64,000 nt of DNA from Patiria miniata (Eukaryota; Echinodermata; Asteroidea; Valvatida; Asterinidae), in contig NW_024037063.1 of the NCBI RefSeq assembly GCF_015706575.1, positions 13,578,927 through 13,642,926 of the forward strand, written 5' to 3'. The notes under the pieces are model-generated. The model ran no database searches. It was not told the DNA's origin and saw only the letters and a program-made list of their open reading frames with translations. The position numbers were made by a program, and so were the translations under genes. Shown in pieces: positions 32,801 through 45,414 of the stretch (the stretch's first letter is position 1; the number at the start of each line of letters is the position of its first letter).

Positions 32801-35800
32801 TATTGGGCAACTGGTCATATAAATGATATGGAAAGATTTCCATATACGAAGTTCACTAATTTTCCTCTGTATTGACTAACAAGCCCCCAGATAGCAATTT
32901 CATGTCATCAAAGTCAATTTGAGCAGTGAGAAAATACAAGCATTATCTTAGAAAACACTTAGAATTTTTCAGACCAATCTCATAGGGTTTGTACACAGGG
33001 TGTTGAGTGAACTTTGTATACTGGAAATCTTTCCAATGATATATTTGTCATCTGTGTAATTTGTGAATTGTGAGAAATAAACTTTGAGTGCAAGATGATC
33101 CACAACTTAACCAGCTCATATCAACAGTACATTGTATGCTGCTTCGATTTACGTGAAAATTACTCCTCTGTGTTAATTGTTCTGTTGTGTTAAGTTTACA
33201 TAATTTGTAAAAAGGAAATCAAAAGTAAAATGGAAAATGAAAGTATCAGTAACCATGGTCATGTATGACTTTTTTCGTTTTCCATAATTTTTGGCAGTTT
33301 GCTGGCTTTTTTAAGAACATTTTTGAGACCTTTGAATGTTGTATCAGATTCCTTGCTTTTTCGTGAGACCATTTCAAATTAACCAAAATTTGACATCAGT
33401 GGCTGGCGGTATAAACTTATTAACAATATTGGGAAGTAAACTCCAAAAACCATTGTCGAGGTACCAAAGCAAAATGAAACAAAAACAGATACTGATTGGA
33501 TCGTACTTTGTGCATTTTTTAAGTGGAAAATGCAATGTGAGATTTTTGACAACATTGTTTGCAGATTCATCCAGACCAGGTGGTAATGTCGCACAGCCCT
33601 CTCAAGATGTTCCCCCAGTTTCATGACAAGCATGTGCTTGTCTCTGGCCAAGGGCCAATCAAGGAGATTGCGAAAGGGTATCCTTTTCAAATTTTATAAA
33701 AACTGTATTTCATGATCAAGTTTTGTCTAGCCATCTGCTATGCATGCTTTACTTTATATCAAAAAAAACTTTTGTGTAGAATCTGAAACATTTTGTGTAT
33801 TTTACTAGAAATTTGTATCAAAATTGCCTCGTGTTTGCAACTTAGGAATCCATAGAAATCACTCACTGTGTATCATTTACATTAAATGGATGTTCGTTTC
33901 AAGTCTTGTGACCCATTTGTTGTTTAAAGTTCAATTTGTATGGCATCATTTGTCTCAAAGGATTGTCATGTGTGTTTACATAAATTTGCCTTTCAAACTT
34001 TGTTTGATAAAGAGCCCATAGAAAATTTTTAGATTTTAGCGATAACTTTGTACTTTGTTTAATCTTGATTTTTTTTTCAAAGTAAATCACAATGCAGGAT
34101 ATACTAGTGATTGAACATATCCAGTTATTTTAGACAGAATGACAATACTCATGTTTTTGGTTCAGGTTTAAAAACTATAAATGAAGTACACGAACTACAT
34201 GTACGGTGGCACATGCATGCTACATATAGTGACTACAATTTGCATCGATGAGCTTAACAAATTTAGGTTATTTTAAATGGTTGAAAACAGGTATTTGCCT
34301 GTTGTTAAATTCTATGTTATGCACCTTTTTATTGGTAACATGTTGTACCACATGTACTATGTGCAAGCCATGTACTGGTGCTACATCAGACCATAGAGAA
34401 AGGACACATGATGATCAGACCATGTTAAGCAACCTTGAAATCATACTCATGTAAAAGTGTGCATGTACATGTACATGTATGTGTGCATGTATGCATACAT
34501 GTAACTGTACATTGTGCATGTACATGTGTACATACATGCAGTGTACATGTGATAACACAATCTGTCAGTTGTCTAGACATGATGGTCCCAGAAATTTGCA
34601 TATCAATAGGGTGGACAACTCAATGGTCAGTTCTCAGCATGGAGGAAATAGCTTGTTTGCACTTGCAGGTCTAATTTCTAACAAGTTGACTATTTAAATA
34701 TTAGAAATATAATCCATGCTTCTTTTTTTTTACATGTTTGACATAATGTAAACAAGACATTTAGATAAACCACAGACAGCAGTTTTCTTGTAATACTAAT
34801 AGAGCTGTGATGTATGTGTGTATGTTTTAATTTGTACATGCACATGTACATAAATGTACATATACAGGTTTCTGAGTTCAAATACATGTAAAAGGGCCAT
34901 GAACACTCGTCAGGCCATCTACAGAACACATTAAAAAAACTTGATTCCTTCAACAGTGGGACTTGTAATTAATTGAAAAAGATACAAGGAATTGAAATGA
35001 GACATTAATTGGTTTGATACTGTTGATACTGGATTTGCTTTCGTAAGAAAGAGTTTAATAACAAACACATTTGAAAGTGTTTTCCCTGTGGACAAAAAAA
35101 GGATTCCGCTTATTTCAGGAGGAATTTCGTGGGGCTTCCCCGCAACTGTTTGTTGACTGTGCGTAACTTCCTGTTCGTGGAGTTGAGTCACTTTGTGTTC
35201 TTCCTGGTTTCAAGTGAAACATTCTGGGCGCTTCTGGGGGGAAAAATGCAAAAAAGTAGACAACATTGGGAACCAACTGGTACTTGTACCAGTTGCCTGT
35301 GCCTGTACAAGGTTCAGGACAGCAGGGTTTAATACACAAGGGACCGGTGATATAACATATATCAAAATTCACGGGTCAGGGTCAAAATACAATCAGCTGA
35401 CTATTGGTATCAGCACGACTTTGACACCACAGTAAAAAGCAATAGGTTTTATTCCTCCATAATCCTACAAAGTACAAGGCCGAATATCCATTTATCAAAT
35501 TACTGAATAGAGTTTATGAGATAATTATGTGAGCCTTCTCAAGAAAATGAAGGGAAAAAAATGTCCCTGATGTACACATTTTATTGTACAGGTCGATCTG
35601 GTTTTGTTTGTCAAATGTCACATTTTTCGTGGACGGCCACTTTTTACACACATGAGAGCTTTCTTGAGGAATATTAGCACTCATTTGCATCTTTCAAATC
35701 TGTGTCAGCTAGCCAGCTATCTTGAAAATCATGTATTGCTATAATATGTCAATTATTTGATCAAATCGAAGTACTTTGTCAAATACTAAATTATTTGAAA

Positions 35801-38800
35801 ATGCACAGCTCAGAATTTTACACGAGAGTCAAACTTTTTGCTGTACTGAGTATTTTTTTAGGATTTCAGCTAGTGTACTCCATGATGGCAGGACTGGAGC
35901 AAAGTCTGCACTAAAAATATACAGGTTGATCCCCCAAAAAAGTTGTGCAAGCAGACATCTGTAATTTTCTCAAAATGTACCCAACATCAGCATTTCATGT
36001 TGATGGAGTAGGCCTATATTGTTTGTACTCTTGTGTATAATCACAGCGAAAATTTGATGAAAATCCATTCGTGCAAACCAGAGTTACAACAGATTATAAA
36101 TGGCAATGTGTTTTTCACCCATTTCAATGTGATTTACACAGTTAATGAAAAGACCCATTGCATTTGCAGAGTGTCGGTTGAGTGATTTCCAAATGCAATG
36201 TGTTTTTCCCATTGGAATGGTTGAAAAACCCATATCCTTTTATAATCTGTTACAGCTTTGGTTTGCATGAATGGGCTTCCATGACATTTTCACTGATTAT
36301 AGAGCCTACACAAAAGTATTTAATATGATCCAACATAATGAAATTTGTTAGGCACATGTACGTTTTGAGAAATTTAACGATATCTGCTTGAACAATTTTT
36401 GGGGGCTCACCCTGAATTGATCCTTGAACTCATAATCCTTTTGTAATACTGATATTGATGTCGAGCATGTCTGGGTAAAGTTGGTACAGGGGATTTCCAT
36501 GTAGATCTGTAGCCTATTCATGCCCAAACTTCACGGAGGTTGTTGACTAGTAATCAAAAGCCTGCTGCCATGGTTGTTATTGAAAAGTCATAACAAACAC
36601 CTGTCTAAAGAAATCTAGCAGTGGATATGGCCTTGTGAGTACTGATGCTTTACAATTACAAAAGCTTTAAAGCACCTGGTAGCTTTTGTGTACTGCACAT
36701 AATCAATTGATATGGGGGCTTGATCTCTAGCTGACTTTGCAAAGTGTTGTTTTTTTTAACCTCGGATGATCTATTGAAAACTATTTCTTTCCATCTGCAG
36801 TGTGTTCACAGTTGGTAGGGACTTGAAAAATACTGATTGAATTTTAGTATGAAGTTGACATCACATGTATCATGACTTCTACTGCATCATTTGCACTTCC
36901 AAAGTTTATGAAAGGAAAAAAATGTTTGTTTTTATGACTTGCATCATATGCACTTCAAAAAAGTTTAATGGTAGCAGAAAACTTCCTGAGAGCATAATCT
37001 TTTGACCCACACAGAGTTCAACATACATTTCACAGGGGAAATGAACACAGCAAAGTTTGCTTGCGGTTCGGAAGTGATGATGCAATCATTCATATGACAC
37101 TTCCAAAGTTGCAAGATCACTGAAGATTGTACTTCAGTGCATTACCATTGCAGAATTATAAACATTACCCCTAGTTTGTGAGCACCTGTTTTTTGCTGTC
37201 TTTGTTATTATTCACGATATCTGTAAATTGTGAAGAAAAAAAATCATATTCAAACAGTTTGTACCATGGTAGTTTCAAGTTTGATTCATTAATACACATT
37301 CTGTCTGATTAACTCAAGAAGTGACTTTGGAACAGTAGGCCTATCATTGAGATATCCACACTACTGAACCAAATCTTTGTCACCAACACATGGTTTTGAG
37401 CAGTGATCAGAAATGTATTGGTTACATGATTTGGACTTAAATTTGCTTGGTCAGACGTAAGATAATTTTAAAATACCTATGTTTTTCAAATTCTTAATAT
37501 TTTAGTTGTTGATATGTAAGTCTGTCTTATGTGCACACTGATCTACATTAACACGCATGCCACGATTGAATTTCTTTTCTTCAGTTTCCCAAATTGTATA
37601 TCATTAGTTATTTATGTCAAATTTGTTTGGAAGCACGTCTCTTGAAGAAAAAGCACAGTCATAGCAAGGCCAATCTAAAATTTAAACGCGGTTACCTGTA
37701 AAGTATACATTAAGAATTCAAAGTGAAACCCATTACATGATTTATGTATTTTCATTGGTCACATGAAACACAGTTAAGGACATGTGATGTGTCCACATGA
37801 AACATAATTTGGGACATGTGATGTCGATCAAAGCATAGAGCAAGGAACATCCAAGATAGTCCTGCCTCCATTGGCATTACAAGACTAGTTTGAATTAGGG
37901 GCAGCTCTGGGAGGGGGGCAACTGGACACCATTTGGGGGTGCTGTTTTAAAGCGGACAAATCTGGAGCATTCTGTACAAATGAAGGAATTGACATTTAAA
38001 TTTACTTCATATAAAGTAGAAACAGCAGGCGTTCACAAATTTTCAAATGAAGATGATTGAGTACTTTCCACTTGTTTGGGGAGGGGTCATAATTTGATTG
38101 TAGATTCCTTGACCAGCATTTCTGCCTGCAGCCTGGGTTTTACCAGAGTGACCACTGTGGAGGAGGTGCGAGATATGTTCCCACATTTAGACATGGTTGA
38201 CCATCAACGGAGAGTGCCTGCTCCAAATGTAAGTACATTATCACACTGCAAACTACAGCGTGTCTCAGAGCAATTTCTAAGACGTCAGGGAATTGTCAGG
38301 TCAGGGAACCAGACTAGCTGGTTTGCACCCGTTCACGGATGTGTAATCAATTGCAAACAAATTGTGGATTTACTAGATTTGGTAAATTGGGGACAGTATT
38401 TGAAGAAAAAAGTCAGTTTATCAATTTCCAACGATTGTTTGCCGACAATCGTTGGGAATTGATGCAAAAATTCCACTTTTCTTGAAAATGACAGCACACC
38501 AGGTGCCACGATTTCACAAGATGCTTAAGACTATCATTCACTTACAGTCAAGTAAGGTATTGCATAATAATTTGGTAGTTTTGTTATTTGATGGACCTGA
38601 AATTCTTAAGATTTTTGCCAATTCAAGTCGGTCCTCCATCAAGTCATCGCTGAGTCCCCATCCACTCAAAATATGGCCTAATAACAATTATGAAATAATT
38701 CTTGAACTAGTCCCAGCTAAAGCCAAAAAAAAAAGTCTCCGGTTTCTGGTATGCGCGCGCGTCGCCGTGCGCGTCGGCAAAATGAAAAAGTTTTTTTTCA

Positions 38801-41800
38801 ATAAAAGATGAGGTCTCAAAACCGCCAAATTCACTGGTTTGACTGGAATCCTGCTGCTGCACAATTTTAACGTGTTTTTAGATTGGGTTGAGGTCGAGAA
38901 TAAGCTTTATGTGGCCTCTCTTGACTCCCATGTATTTGCACTAAGTCTAGTCGGGCATCATTTGCAGTCATCAGCCGACATTTGAAGCCAAAAAAAAAAA
39001 AAAACGGGTAAAAAAAAAAAAAAAGCCGCGTCGCCGCGCCACTTTTGGGACAAGCTCCATACCAGAAACCGGAGACTTTTTTTTTTGGGCCTTACCCATG
39101 ACTTTCTTGTTTCTCAGGCTAACATAGAGATCTTCCTGCCACGGATCGAGGCAGTGGTCCTGTTCGGTGAACCGGTCAGGTGGGAGACCAATCTCCAGCT
39201 GATTTTGGACATGTTGATCACCAACGGTCAGCTAAACCACACCCCTGACCACGTCCCGTACCCTAACATGCCGGTCCTTGGATGCAACGTGGATCTCATG
39301 TGGATGTCCGAGGCTCATCTACCAAGGTCAGTGAACCCTAGACCCTGTCAGATCCTTCATCAATCCAGTCTTGGACCTCCTGGTCCAAACTGGATTTGGG
39401 TTCTCTCCTCCTCCCCCCCCCCCCCCAATCCCTGGCAAGCACGGCCAAACTGCGGTGGCAGTAGAGTGCGTTACCAACAAGATGAATCAAAGCCAGCCTT
39501 GGAAACTTTGGCAATCTGCACCTGATTTCATCAAACTCTTTGTAACTTACGCGGCGACGTGTCGTATCCCTACGGTGCGTCGCAACTGCGACGCGTCCTG
39601 CGATCCATTTCACAAAACACGTCGTAAGTGCGACGAGTCGTATGTGTATTTATAGCACAACTCGGTGACTGTTTTATGTATTTAGTCAGCGTACAGTAAA
39701 TAGTCGTCTGATACTCAACAAAGAATCATCGGATCTCAGCTCAAAATTTGTTAAAAAAGTAAAACAAAATGGCGATAGTGCAATGCAATTTTGAAGGAAA
39801 ACGAGCTCTCATTGGACTTTATAGCTACTTTGAAATTTCAACTGCAATATTCCAGTCTAATTCATAATTATTCAATGAATTTTCTATTTACAACTTATCA
39901 CACATTGCCTTGGTATTATAATCTCGTTTATGTAATGTTTATGGCATTAAACTGGCTAAGAAAGGGACTCTTCTTATTTGGCGATGACTACTAGACAGGT
40001 CGTAACTTGCGACGTGTTTTAAGCCGTTGTCAAGGAACTTACGACGCGTTCAACACTGCAACTTTTGTGAAATGGATGACACGACGCGTCGCGAGTTGCA
40101 ACGTGTTACACATCGTAACTCGAGTTCTGACGCATTGCAGCGCTTCGTGAAATCGGGTGCTGACTTGAAAAATTGAAATAGCATGCATGAGGTCAACCTT
40201 GTTCTCGATGGGTACAATCTTGCAGCTGCGCAATGCCATGTTGGTTCCCATCATGCCTTGTGCGATCTTGACCCCTGGTATTGTGTAATTTAAATGAGCC
40301 ACTGTTTGGGACATTTAAATTAGGATGATGTGTTTAACGAGCAATGCAGTGCTTAAAATTTGGCAAGGAATTGTGTTGTAGTGATTTTGGTTTTAATGCT
40401 GCGTTACAGCAGTCATTTGTTGGCAACGGAAGCCCTACTTATGATGTCACAAACATTTTAGATTAATGACACACGTTTATCTAAAACATGGGTGGCCCCC
40501 AAAATACCTATAATGTGACGTATGTTACCTGGCTCAGTTTTGTAGATCACTGGTAAGGATGCGTAGTAGTCTCTGGTTCAGCTTGATTCCCTGAATGTTT
40601 GTTCCACATGTTCATTTTAAATTCTAAAACAGTTATTTCCCTTTTCAATGTCAAATTCACGCCAGTAATTCTCAGGATTGTTGCTTTCATTGTACAGGTT
40701 AGGACATGGCTCTTTCATGGTGTGCCTAGAATCACTTTACAAGGTAAGATAATATAAACAAAAAATTAAAAGTTAGAGAGGCCTGATATATTTTGTCTTT
40801 TAGCAAAGACTTCTTCAGAGGCAAATGACGCATGGACAAGAAACAAACATGCAGGGGACATGCACACAGGCAGGGTTGGAAGAAGAAACACAAGGGGGGG
40901 GGGTTGGGGGAGGTGTGCAGTGGATGAAAGGGACATTAGGAAACAAAGGAGTGTGGTGGGAGTGGGGAACAAAAGGGGGTCAGAGGAAGGGAAAGATGCA
41001 GGGGGAACAAAGGAGAGTGGTGATGAATGTTACAGGGTAAAGATGAAGAAAGGCCAGGGCAAGGACAGTGTTGTCAGTGTAAAAAGGAAGGGATGAGGGG
41101 GGGGGGACAAAGTCTGAGTGAAACAAAATTTGATAATCTTTTTAATTATGTAAAAGACAAGTGAAAACAGAAAATTTCAGCTTTTAAGAAAATTATTGAT
41201 ATGCTGATGTTTAGTTATGGAATGTTTAGTTAGGGAGTAATTAACTTAAAATACTAATTATTTGCAGCCTGACAATTATTCAGTTCTCAAGGAGTAGACT
41301 GGTTCCCGCCCCACTTTCAGCATCGATAATGCAGGGACCGGGAACCACTCTCTTTGTGCAACTCAAAATAAACACCTTTGTTTCACAAGGCTGCTGGAGC
41401 CCAAAATAGAAAACAAGTAGTTTTTTGTTCAAATAAAACAAATAAGTTTAAATGTCGTTAGGGGAAAAACAATGCAAACTTGTTGAGGAACATGGACAGT
41501 ACATCTTTAAGTGTACACGTATGCACATAGGCTAATTTCCCCATAATGACCACGTAATGTTCCTAGGCTGTTCTCGTGAAACTTTCCAAGTATCACAAGT
41601 TTTGAAACACTCCCTTAACACAGTTGTTGGCTGTTTTCCTTTGTAGAAAATCACAGGTCGGGATCTGCTGTACACCGTTCTGACGGGCAAACCTAGTCAG
41701 ATAACGTACCACTGTGCTGAGAATGTACTAAGCCAACAAGCGAGGGCCATGGGCTGTCAAGGCCCGCTCAGAACACTCTATGCCATTGGGTAAGTTATAC

Positions 41801-43587
41801 CGCTCTCGGATTGTCGACCCACAGATATTTTGGTTTCGGACAGGCAAACTTTTTGTGTTGATTTTCTATTGACTAGAGAGAGAGTCATTCCAAATGACCA
41901 CAACATTTAATCTTTTTGATGTATAGGGTGAGTCAAAAAAAGAAACCCAAATGTCGGGACCATTGTTTCAGTGAAGTTCTGCGTGTAGCACTTTCAAATT
42001 CTAGGATATAAAAGCCCAATTCATAAGCTTTCTTTTAGTACTAGAATAATTCAAATCACTCATGTACTTTTCAAGAATTTTAAACACAACCACCGTTTTA
42101 AGGTTCTGTCCACTGCTCACAAAAACAGTTCAGTGTTCTTTCATCAAAACGAAAACAAATCACATAAGGATGTGTGTGACTGTGAATTGTTTTTGTTTTG
42201 CCGAAAAAATGCACACCTTTTTTGTGATCCGTGGACAGAATTTTAAAACGGTGGTTGTGTTTAAAACTCTGTTACTTGAAAAGTACATAAGTGATTTGAA
42301 TGATTCTTGTACTAAAAAAAAGCTCATGAATTGGGTTTTCATTCTTGAGATTTTGAAAGTGATACATGCAGAGCTTCATTAAAACAATTGTCCCGACATT
42401 TGGGTTTCGTTTTTTTTTACTCACCCTGTAGTTGCTTCTGTTTCAAACATCAAACTTTTCATTAGTCTGGTTCCCTGTCCCCATTGTCCTCTGGACTTTA
42501 AAAATAGGGGCAGGTAGCTAGCAGTGAACCTGACTACATTGTATGCAAATTATATGCATGACGTGCATAAGTCTGAATCCCACTTCGTGAATTCAAAATC
42601 GCAACGGTAATGGCTGCGCGCAACCAGCCTATTGCAAAACGGAAAAAGGTTGCGCCACAGTTTCCGAGGTGCTGAGCTTTGATTTTTGCTGAATTCGAAA
42701 GTGTCTCTGGCAAATATCAATAAAGAGAGGGAAATTACTGTTCAGTATTTAAACCTATGCAGTTGAAATGCTTGAAAGTTGCCCTGATGGAGACACTGAC
42801 GATTTTGCGTACTTTTTGTGGTAAGGCAAGAGTGAGTTTTTTGACAATCGTGTGTTCAATCACCGTCCATGCACAAAGCTAAGCAGCGATTCAAAAATAA
42901 ACAATAGTGATGGGCGCGCGCAGAGGAGACCCAATCATTGGCTATAAAAAGGTGCTAGCTACCGTTCCCATTATTTTTAGGGGGGCCGGGAAACAGTCTT
43001 TTCATGTGCCTAATTTAAATCTTAAGAAAAATTTGGTTCGGTCAAACTCTCGAACCAATCTTGAATGTCACTGTTCTTCCCTTGAAGCACCAAATATTGA
43101 TTTGTCATTTTCTCTTTCAAACAGTGACAACCCGATGACGGATATCTACGGGGCCAATCTGTACAACCAGTACCTCACAGCGAAAGCTGCTAAAGGCCTA
43201 CAGAAACCAGGCAGTCGCCAGCCGGCAGCCATACGCCAGGGCGTGGTCATGTCCGATCCCCACGACGACATCCATATTGAGACTTCGGCCCAGGTGGACG
43301 TCTCGGACCATCCGGTTCACGAGATTGACGACCACGTCTGCGAGAGCGAGGCTCTGATGACCGACAACTTTGACGATGGTTACCCGGTCACCATGGAGTC
43401 GGTGCTGGTCTACACAGGCCTGCACTCCAAGCCGGGGGAGGTGGGTCAGATGGACGAAGCCCATCTAGAGCTAGACCACGGACACCGGGATTTTGAGTTC
43501 AACAAGGCGCTCATCCAGCCCACCATTACCGCTCAGCATGTCCGCGATGCTGTCGATATCATATTTGACCGCGAGGGTTTCAAATGA
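29882..43587 (+). CDS. HDHD5: HDHD5/CECR5-like haloacid-dehalogenase family protein, complete
   Basis: Coding exons: 29882-29995, 32561-32773, 33565-33677, 38132-38228, 39118-39326, 40698-40743, 41647-41789, 43125-43587. They total 1398 nt, giving 465 aa plus TGA; human is about 420. Exon 1 encodes an Arg-rich, acid-free leader (MAAAARSLQRILPRN...), a typical mitochondrial presequence. HAD motif I is FDIDGV (Asp51 nucleophile, Asp53), motif II is FVTNAG (Thr88) and motif IV is GDNPMTD (Asp313, Asp318). Family-specific peptides are LLFGEPVRWET-like VVLFGEPVRWETNLQLILDM, YPNMPVLGCNVDLMWMSEA, LGHGSFMVCLESLY, DIYGANLYNQYL and the end AVDIIFDREGF-like. Vertebrate HDHD5 has a poorly defined phosphatase-like role. 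Residues about 351-404 are an Asp/His-rich insertion relative to human. All introns are GT-AG. ATTAAA at 43723-43728 may be the poly(A) signal. Confidence 0.95.
30473..31625. repeat. inverted pair of 16-bp minisatellites bounding ~830 bp (HDHD5 intron 1)
   Basis: At 30473-30605 the unit AACTCGTACCTTGGAC repeats about seven times. At 31438-31625 the complement (GTCCAAGGTACGAGTT) repeats in opposite orientation. The interior includes an unusually GC-rich block (30765-30870) with CpG-rich GGCCGGCC motifs. It is probably one element whose termini are made of tandem repeats. Confidence 0.7.
32307..32504. mobile_element. MITE family Y, copy 2 (57 bp before HDHD5 exon 2)
   Basis: Complete: GGAAAGATTCCCATATCTGG at the left and CCAGATATGGGAATCTTTCC at the right, with GATGGCC and GGCCATC inside. 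Same orientation as the copy at 32830-33034. Confidence 0.85.
32830..33034. mobile_element. MITE family Y, copy 3 (57 bp after HDHD5 exon 2)
   Basis: The ends are GGAAAGATTTCCATATACGA and GTATACTGGAAATCTTTCC; the shared internal block is TTTTTCAGACCAATCTCATA. It is more diverged than copy 2 but has the same orientation, so exon 2 is bracketed by direct copies. Confidence 0.8.
34455..34560. repeat. TGTACATG-type simple repeat
   Basis: Degenerate alternation of TGTACATG, TGTGCATG and CATACATG. Similar short runs occur at many places in the window (for example 6047, 6882, 34838, 51548). Confidence 0.75.
35922..36414. mobile_element. mariner-like palindromic MITE in HDHD5 intron 3
   Basis: The left end CAGGTTGATCCCCCAAAAAA and the right end TTTTTGGGGGCTCACCCTG are inverted, with TA before the left end. 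The arms pair along most of their length: TGCAAACCAGAGTTACAACA mirrors TGTTACAGCTTTGGTTTGCA. CAGGGTGA-type ends at TA sites are characteristic of mariner relatives. Confidence 0.75.
38285..38600 (+). repeat. third copy of the 14173-14689 repeat family (HDHD5 intron 4)
   Basis: It shares GTGTAATCAATTGCAAAC, GACAGCACACCAGGTGCC and AGTCAAGTAAGGTATT with the IMP4-intron copies. This copy also has a hairpin, CCAACGATTG with CAATCGTTGG, around 38427-38454. Confidence 0.6.
38721..39091. mobile_element. element X, copy 2 (ends 26 bp before HDHD5 exon 5)
   Basis: The ends are AGCCAAAAAAAAAAGTCTCC and GGAGACTTTTTTTTTTGGGC. The interior matches the copy at 27919-28279 (GCTTTATGTGGCCTCTC, CAGTCATCAGCCGACATTTG). 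The right end stops 26 bp before exon 5, so the element's T-run lies near the branch/pyrimidine region of intron 4. Confidence 0.8.
39518..40160. mobile_element. MITE rich in GCGACG / CGTCGC motifs (HDHD5 intron 5)
   Basis: The ends GCACCTGATTTCA and TGAAATCGGGTGC are inverted. Inside, sub-terminal arms are packed with ACGACGCGTCG, TCGTAACTTGCGACG and similar, in mirrored order. The centre is AT-rich and non-coding. Confidence 0.65.
40800..41112. repeat. G-rich low-complexity tract (HDHD5 intron 6)
   Basis: A purine-rich, mostly GGGA/AAAG stretch with several runs of 6-9 G. Open frames here follow from the composition and have no recognisable domain. Confidence 0.6.
41926..42431. mobile_element. 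mariner-like palindromic MITE, copy 1 (HDHD5 intron 7)
   Basis: Left TATAGGGTGAGTCAAAAAAA, then AAACCCAAATGTCGGGAC; right GTCCCGACATTTGGGTTT-type sequence, then ACTCACCCTGTA. The arms pair nearly throughout (TTTTAAACACAACCACCGTT with AACGGTGGTTGTGTTTAAAA). A sister copy is at 60205-60672. TA flanks suggest mariner. Confidence 0.85.
42464..42995. mobile_element. MITE with TCTGGTTCCC ends (HDHD5 intron 7)
   Basis: TCTGGTTCCCTGTCCCCATT and the nearby GGCAGGTAGCTAGCA on the left are mirrored by GTGCTAGCTACCGTTCCCAT and GGGGGCCGGGAAACAG on the right. It ends about 130 bp before exon 8. The ends are imperfect. Confidence 0.5.
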
Positions 43588-45414
43588 GATCCGAGAAAGT
43601 CTCATCACTGTGCGTGTGTGATTAACATAACATTCAGAGTATTTATTTTCCATAAAGGCATGGTTCTTATGTGGGCTGTTACCCATCATGTAGCTAGCCA
43701 TGTGCTTTTTTATATATTCCTTATTAAAATAATGTCGTCTCTTTTAATCCTCAAACATGTTCTTCGAACAATATTCGATTTTAATTAGGTTTAGTTGGAA
43801 AAGATTTCCAATTCTAAGCTGTCCTCAAAAGAAAATGTCACTTGATATCTACGGTGGAAGAGAACTACAGATTCCACTAAAGCGTCAAAGTTCCATTTGA
43901 ATTATTATACTCAATCATGTTTCCTCAAATTTGTGTTTTCCAGGTTTGATTCGTATTTGGGCGAGTTTTATTACCCAAAAGAATCCAAGCGAAAAAAAAA
44001 ACCCAAATATATCCATAAATTATTCGCAGATGTTAAGATCAATTTTATGCGAAATACCCCTAAAATGGAAGGTATGCATTTCGTAGCTCATAAATAATCA
44101 TTTTCAAAAATCTAGAAGAGGTAAAGTTCAAATTCTGAACACGTGAAATTTAAAGTTATCCTCCAAACCATAGATTGTAAATCCTTTGGTTAAAAGTTTA
44201 GTCGGCGAACGCCCAAAACAAAAACAGTATTACAAAAGTTAATCCTTTCCAATCCATGTACTCATTGGACTCAACCTTAAGACCTCATAGTGATAAAAAT
44301 ACCACATGTATATGCTGTGTTATTACAGGGATGTCTTTCACAATTCAACAGACCCACGAATGTATTTCATGGGAAGTATGTGTTTAAAAAGTAGTGATCA
44401 TTTCGCCCCAAAAAAATTGACCTTGTATTTAAAGGTTTTTCTATTATAGTTGAGCTGATAAGCACAAAAAACATCAGAAATGGTTTCTTTAGCAAAAGCA
44501 GAGTACCAGCCAAAATTGCCTTGTGGTGTACATTGTCCATCACTGGTTCTCAGCTCATTTTTGCTAAGCATAGTTGGTTGGCTTAGTATCAACAGCTCCA
44601 CGGCTGTAGGCCCATTTCCTAGTTTCGTTTCTGCTTGCCTGTTTAAAAAGAAATTGAAGCTACCTTAGCAGAAAGTACTTTGCGTTAACCACCCAAGTGA
44701 ATTTCACAGCTTGTAGCTAGTAAATTTTAATATGAGCATTCTGGATAAAATAACCAACCTTAATAATGCTACATTCTCCAACTGTGTCCAGCTGAAGGCA
44801 GATTCTGTACGATTTTGTTGATCAGAGCAGAAACAGAAGACCCATTCTTATTTAGAAATTCATCAGGCATGACCAGCTTTGAAACTTGGAGGAGGTATCC
44901 AAAGACCTATTCACAGTATTGAGTCCACCAAAAGTGGAACTGGGTCCAGAAAACCGTCCGATCAGACACTTGTCGACAAGGCGTGTACGTACCGTTGGTG
45001 TGCACTGGTTTGCATACTGGTCAGCCTTGGATTTTAGATGCTCTACCCGAGTAGAGTCTCTCAAGCCTGGTGCTGACCAGGGTTGGATATTACCCGTGAA
45101 GAGTGCTTGACCGATCTAGGAAGCCATGTTGGAACCTTGCTAGTGTAAAACAGTTTCTTGAAATACCAAGTTCAAGTGAGGTCCAACACTGAGATTTTGG
45201 ACATTATGAAGCGGCCTCAACACATCCTGAAAAGGAATAGACCTTTATCATGCTGCCACCATTTCAGTCATGTTCCCTGTATCCAATAACAGTGCTGAAT
45301 GATAATATTTTTTGTGCAAAAAGGAACCAGACTACTTTTCATTCCAGCCTCGCTTTGGTTACATTGATTTGAATGGGGAAAAAATCAAGATGATAATGGT
45401 CTATAGGGAGGGGG
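43588..45414. other. HDHD5 3' UTR and intergenic DNA
   Basis: AT-rich, with ATTAAA at 43723-43728. I see no gene. Open frames at about 44398-44668 and 44852-45110 have no recognisable family. Confidence 0.4.

Larger units (their letters stand above)
33678..38131 (+). other. HDHD5 intron 3 (4.45 kb), contents
   Basis: The largest HDHD5 intron. It holds a TGTACATG-rich simple repeat at about 34455-34560, a mariner-like palindrome at 35922-36414, and otherwise AT-rich sequence with no recognised exon. Short open frames inside have no family resemblance. Confidence 0.5.

Noticed and set aside
42907-43587. A 226-aa open frame taken as a separate gene.
   Set aside because: Its last 154 codons are HDHD5 exon 8; the first part is intron read-in before the acceptor at 43121-43124.
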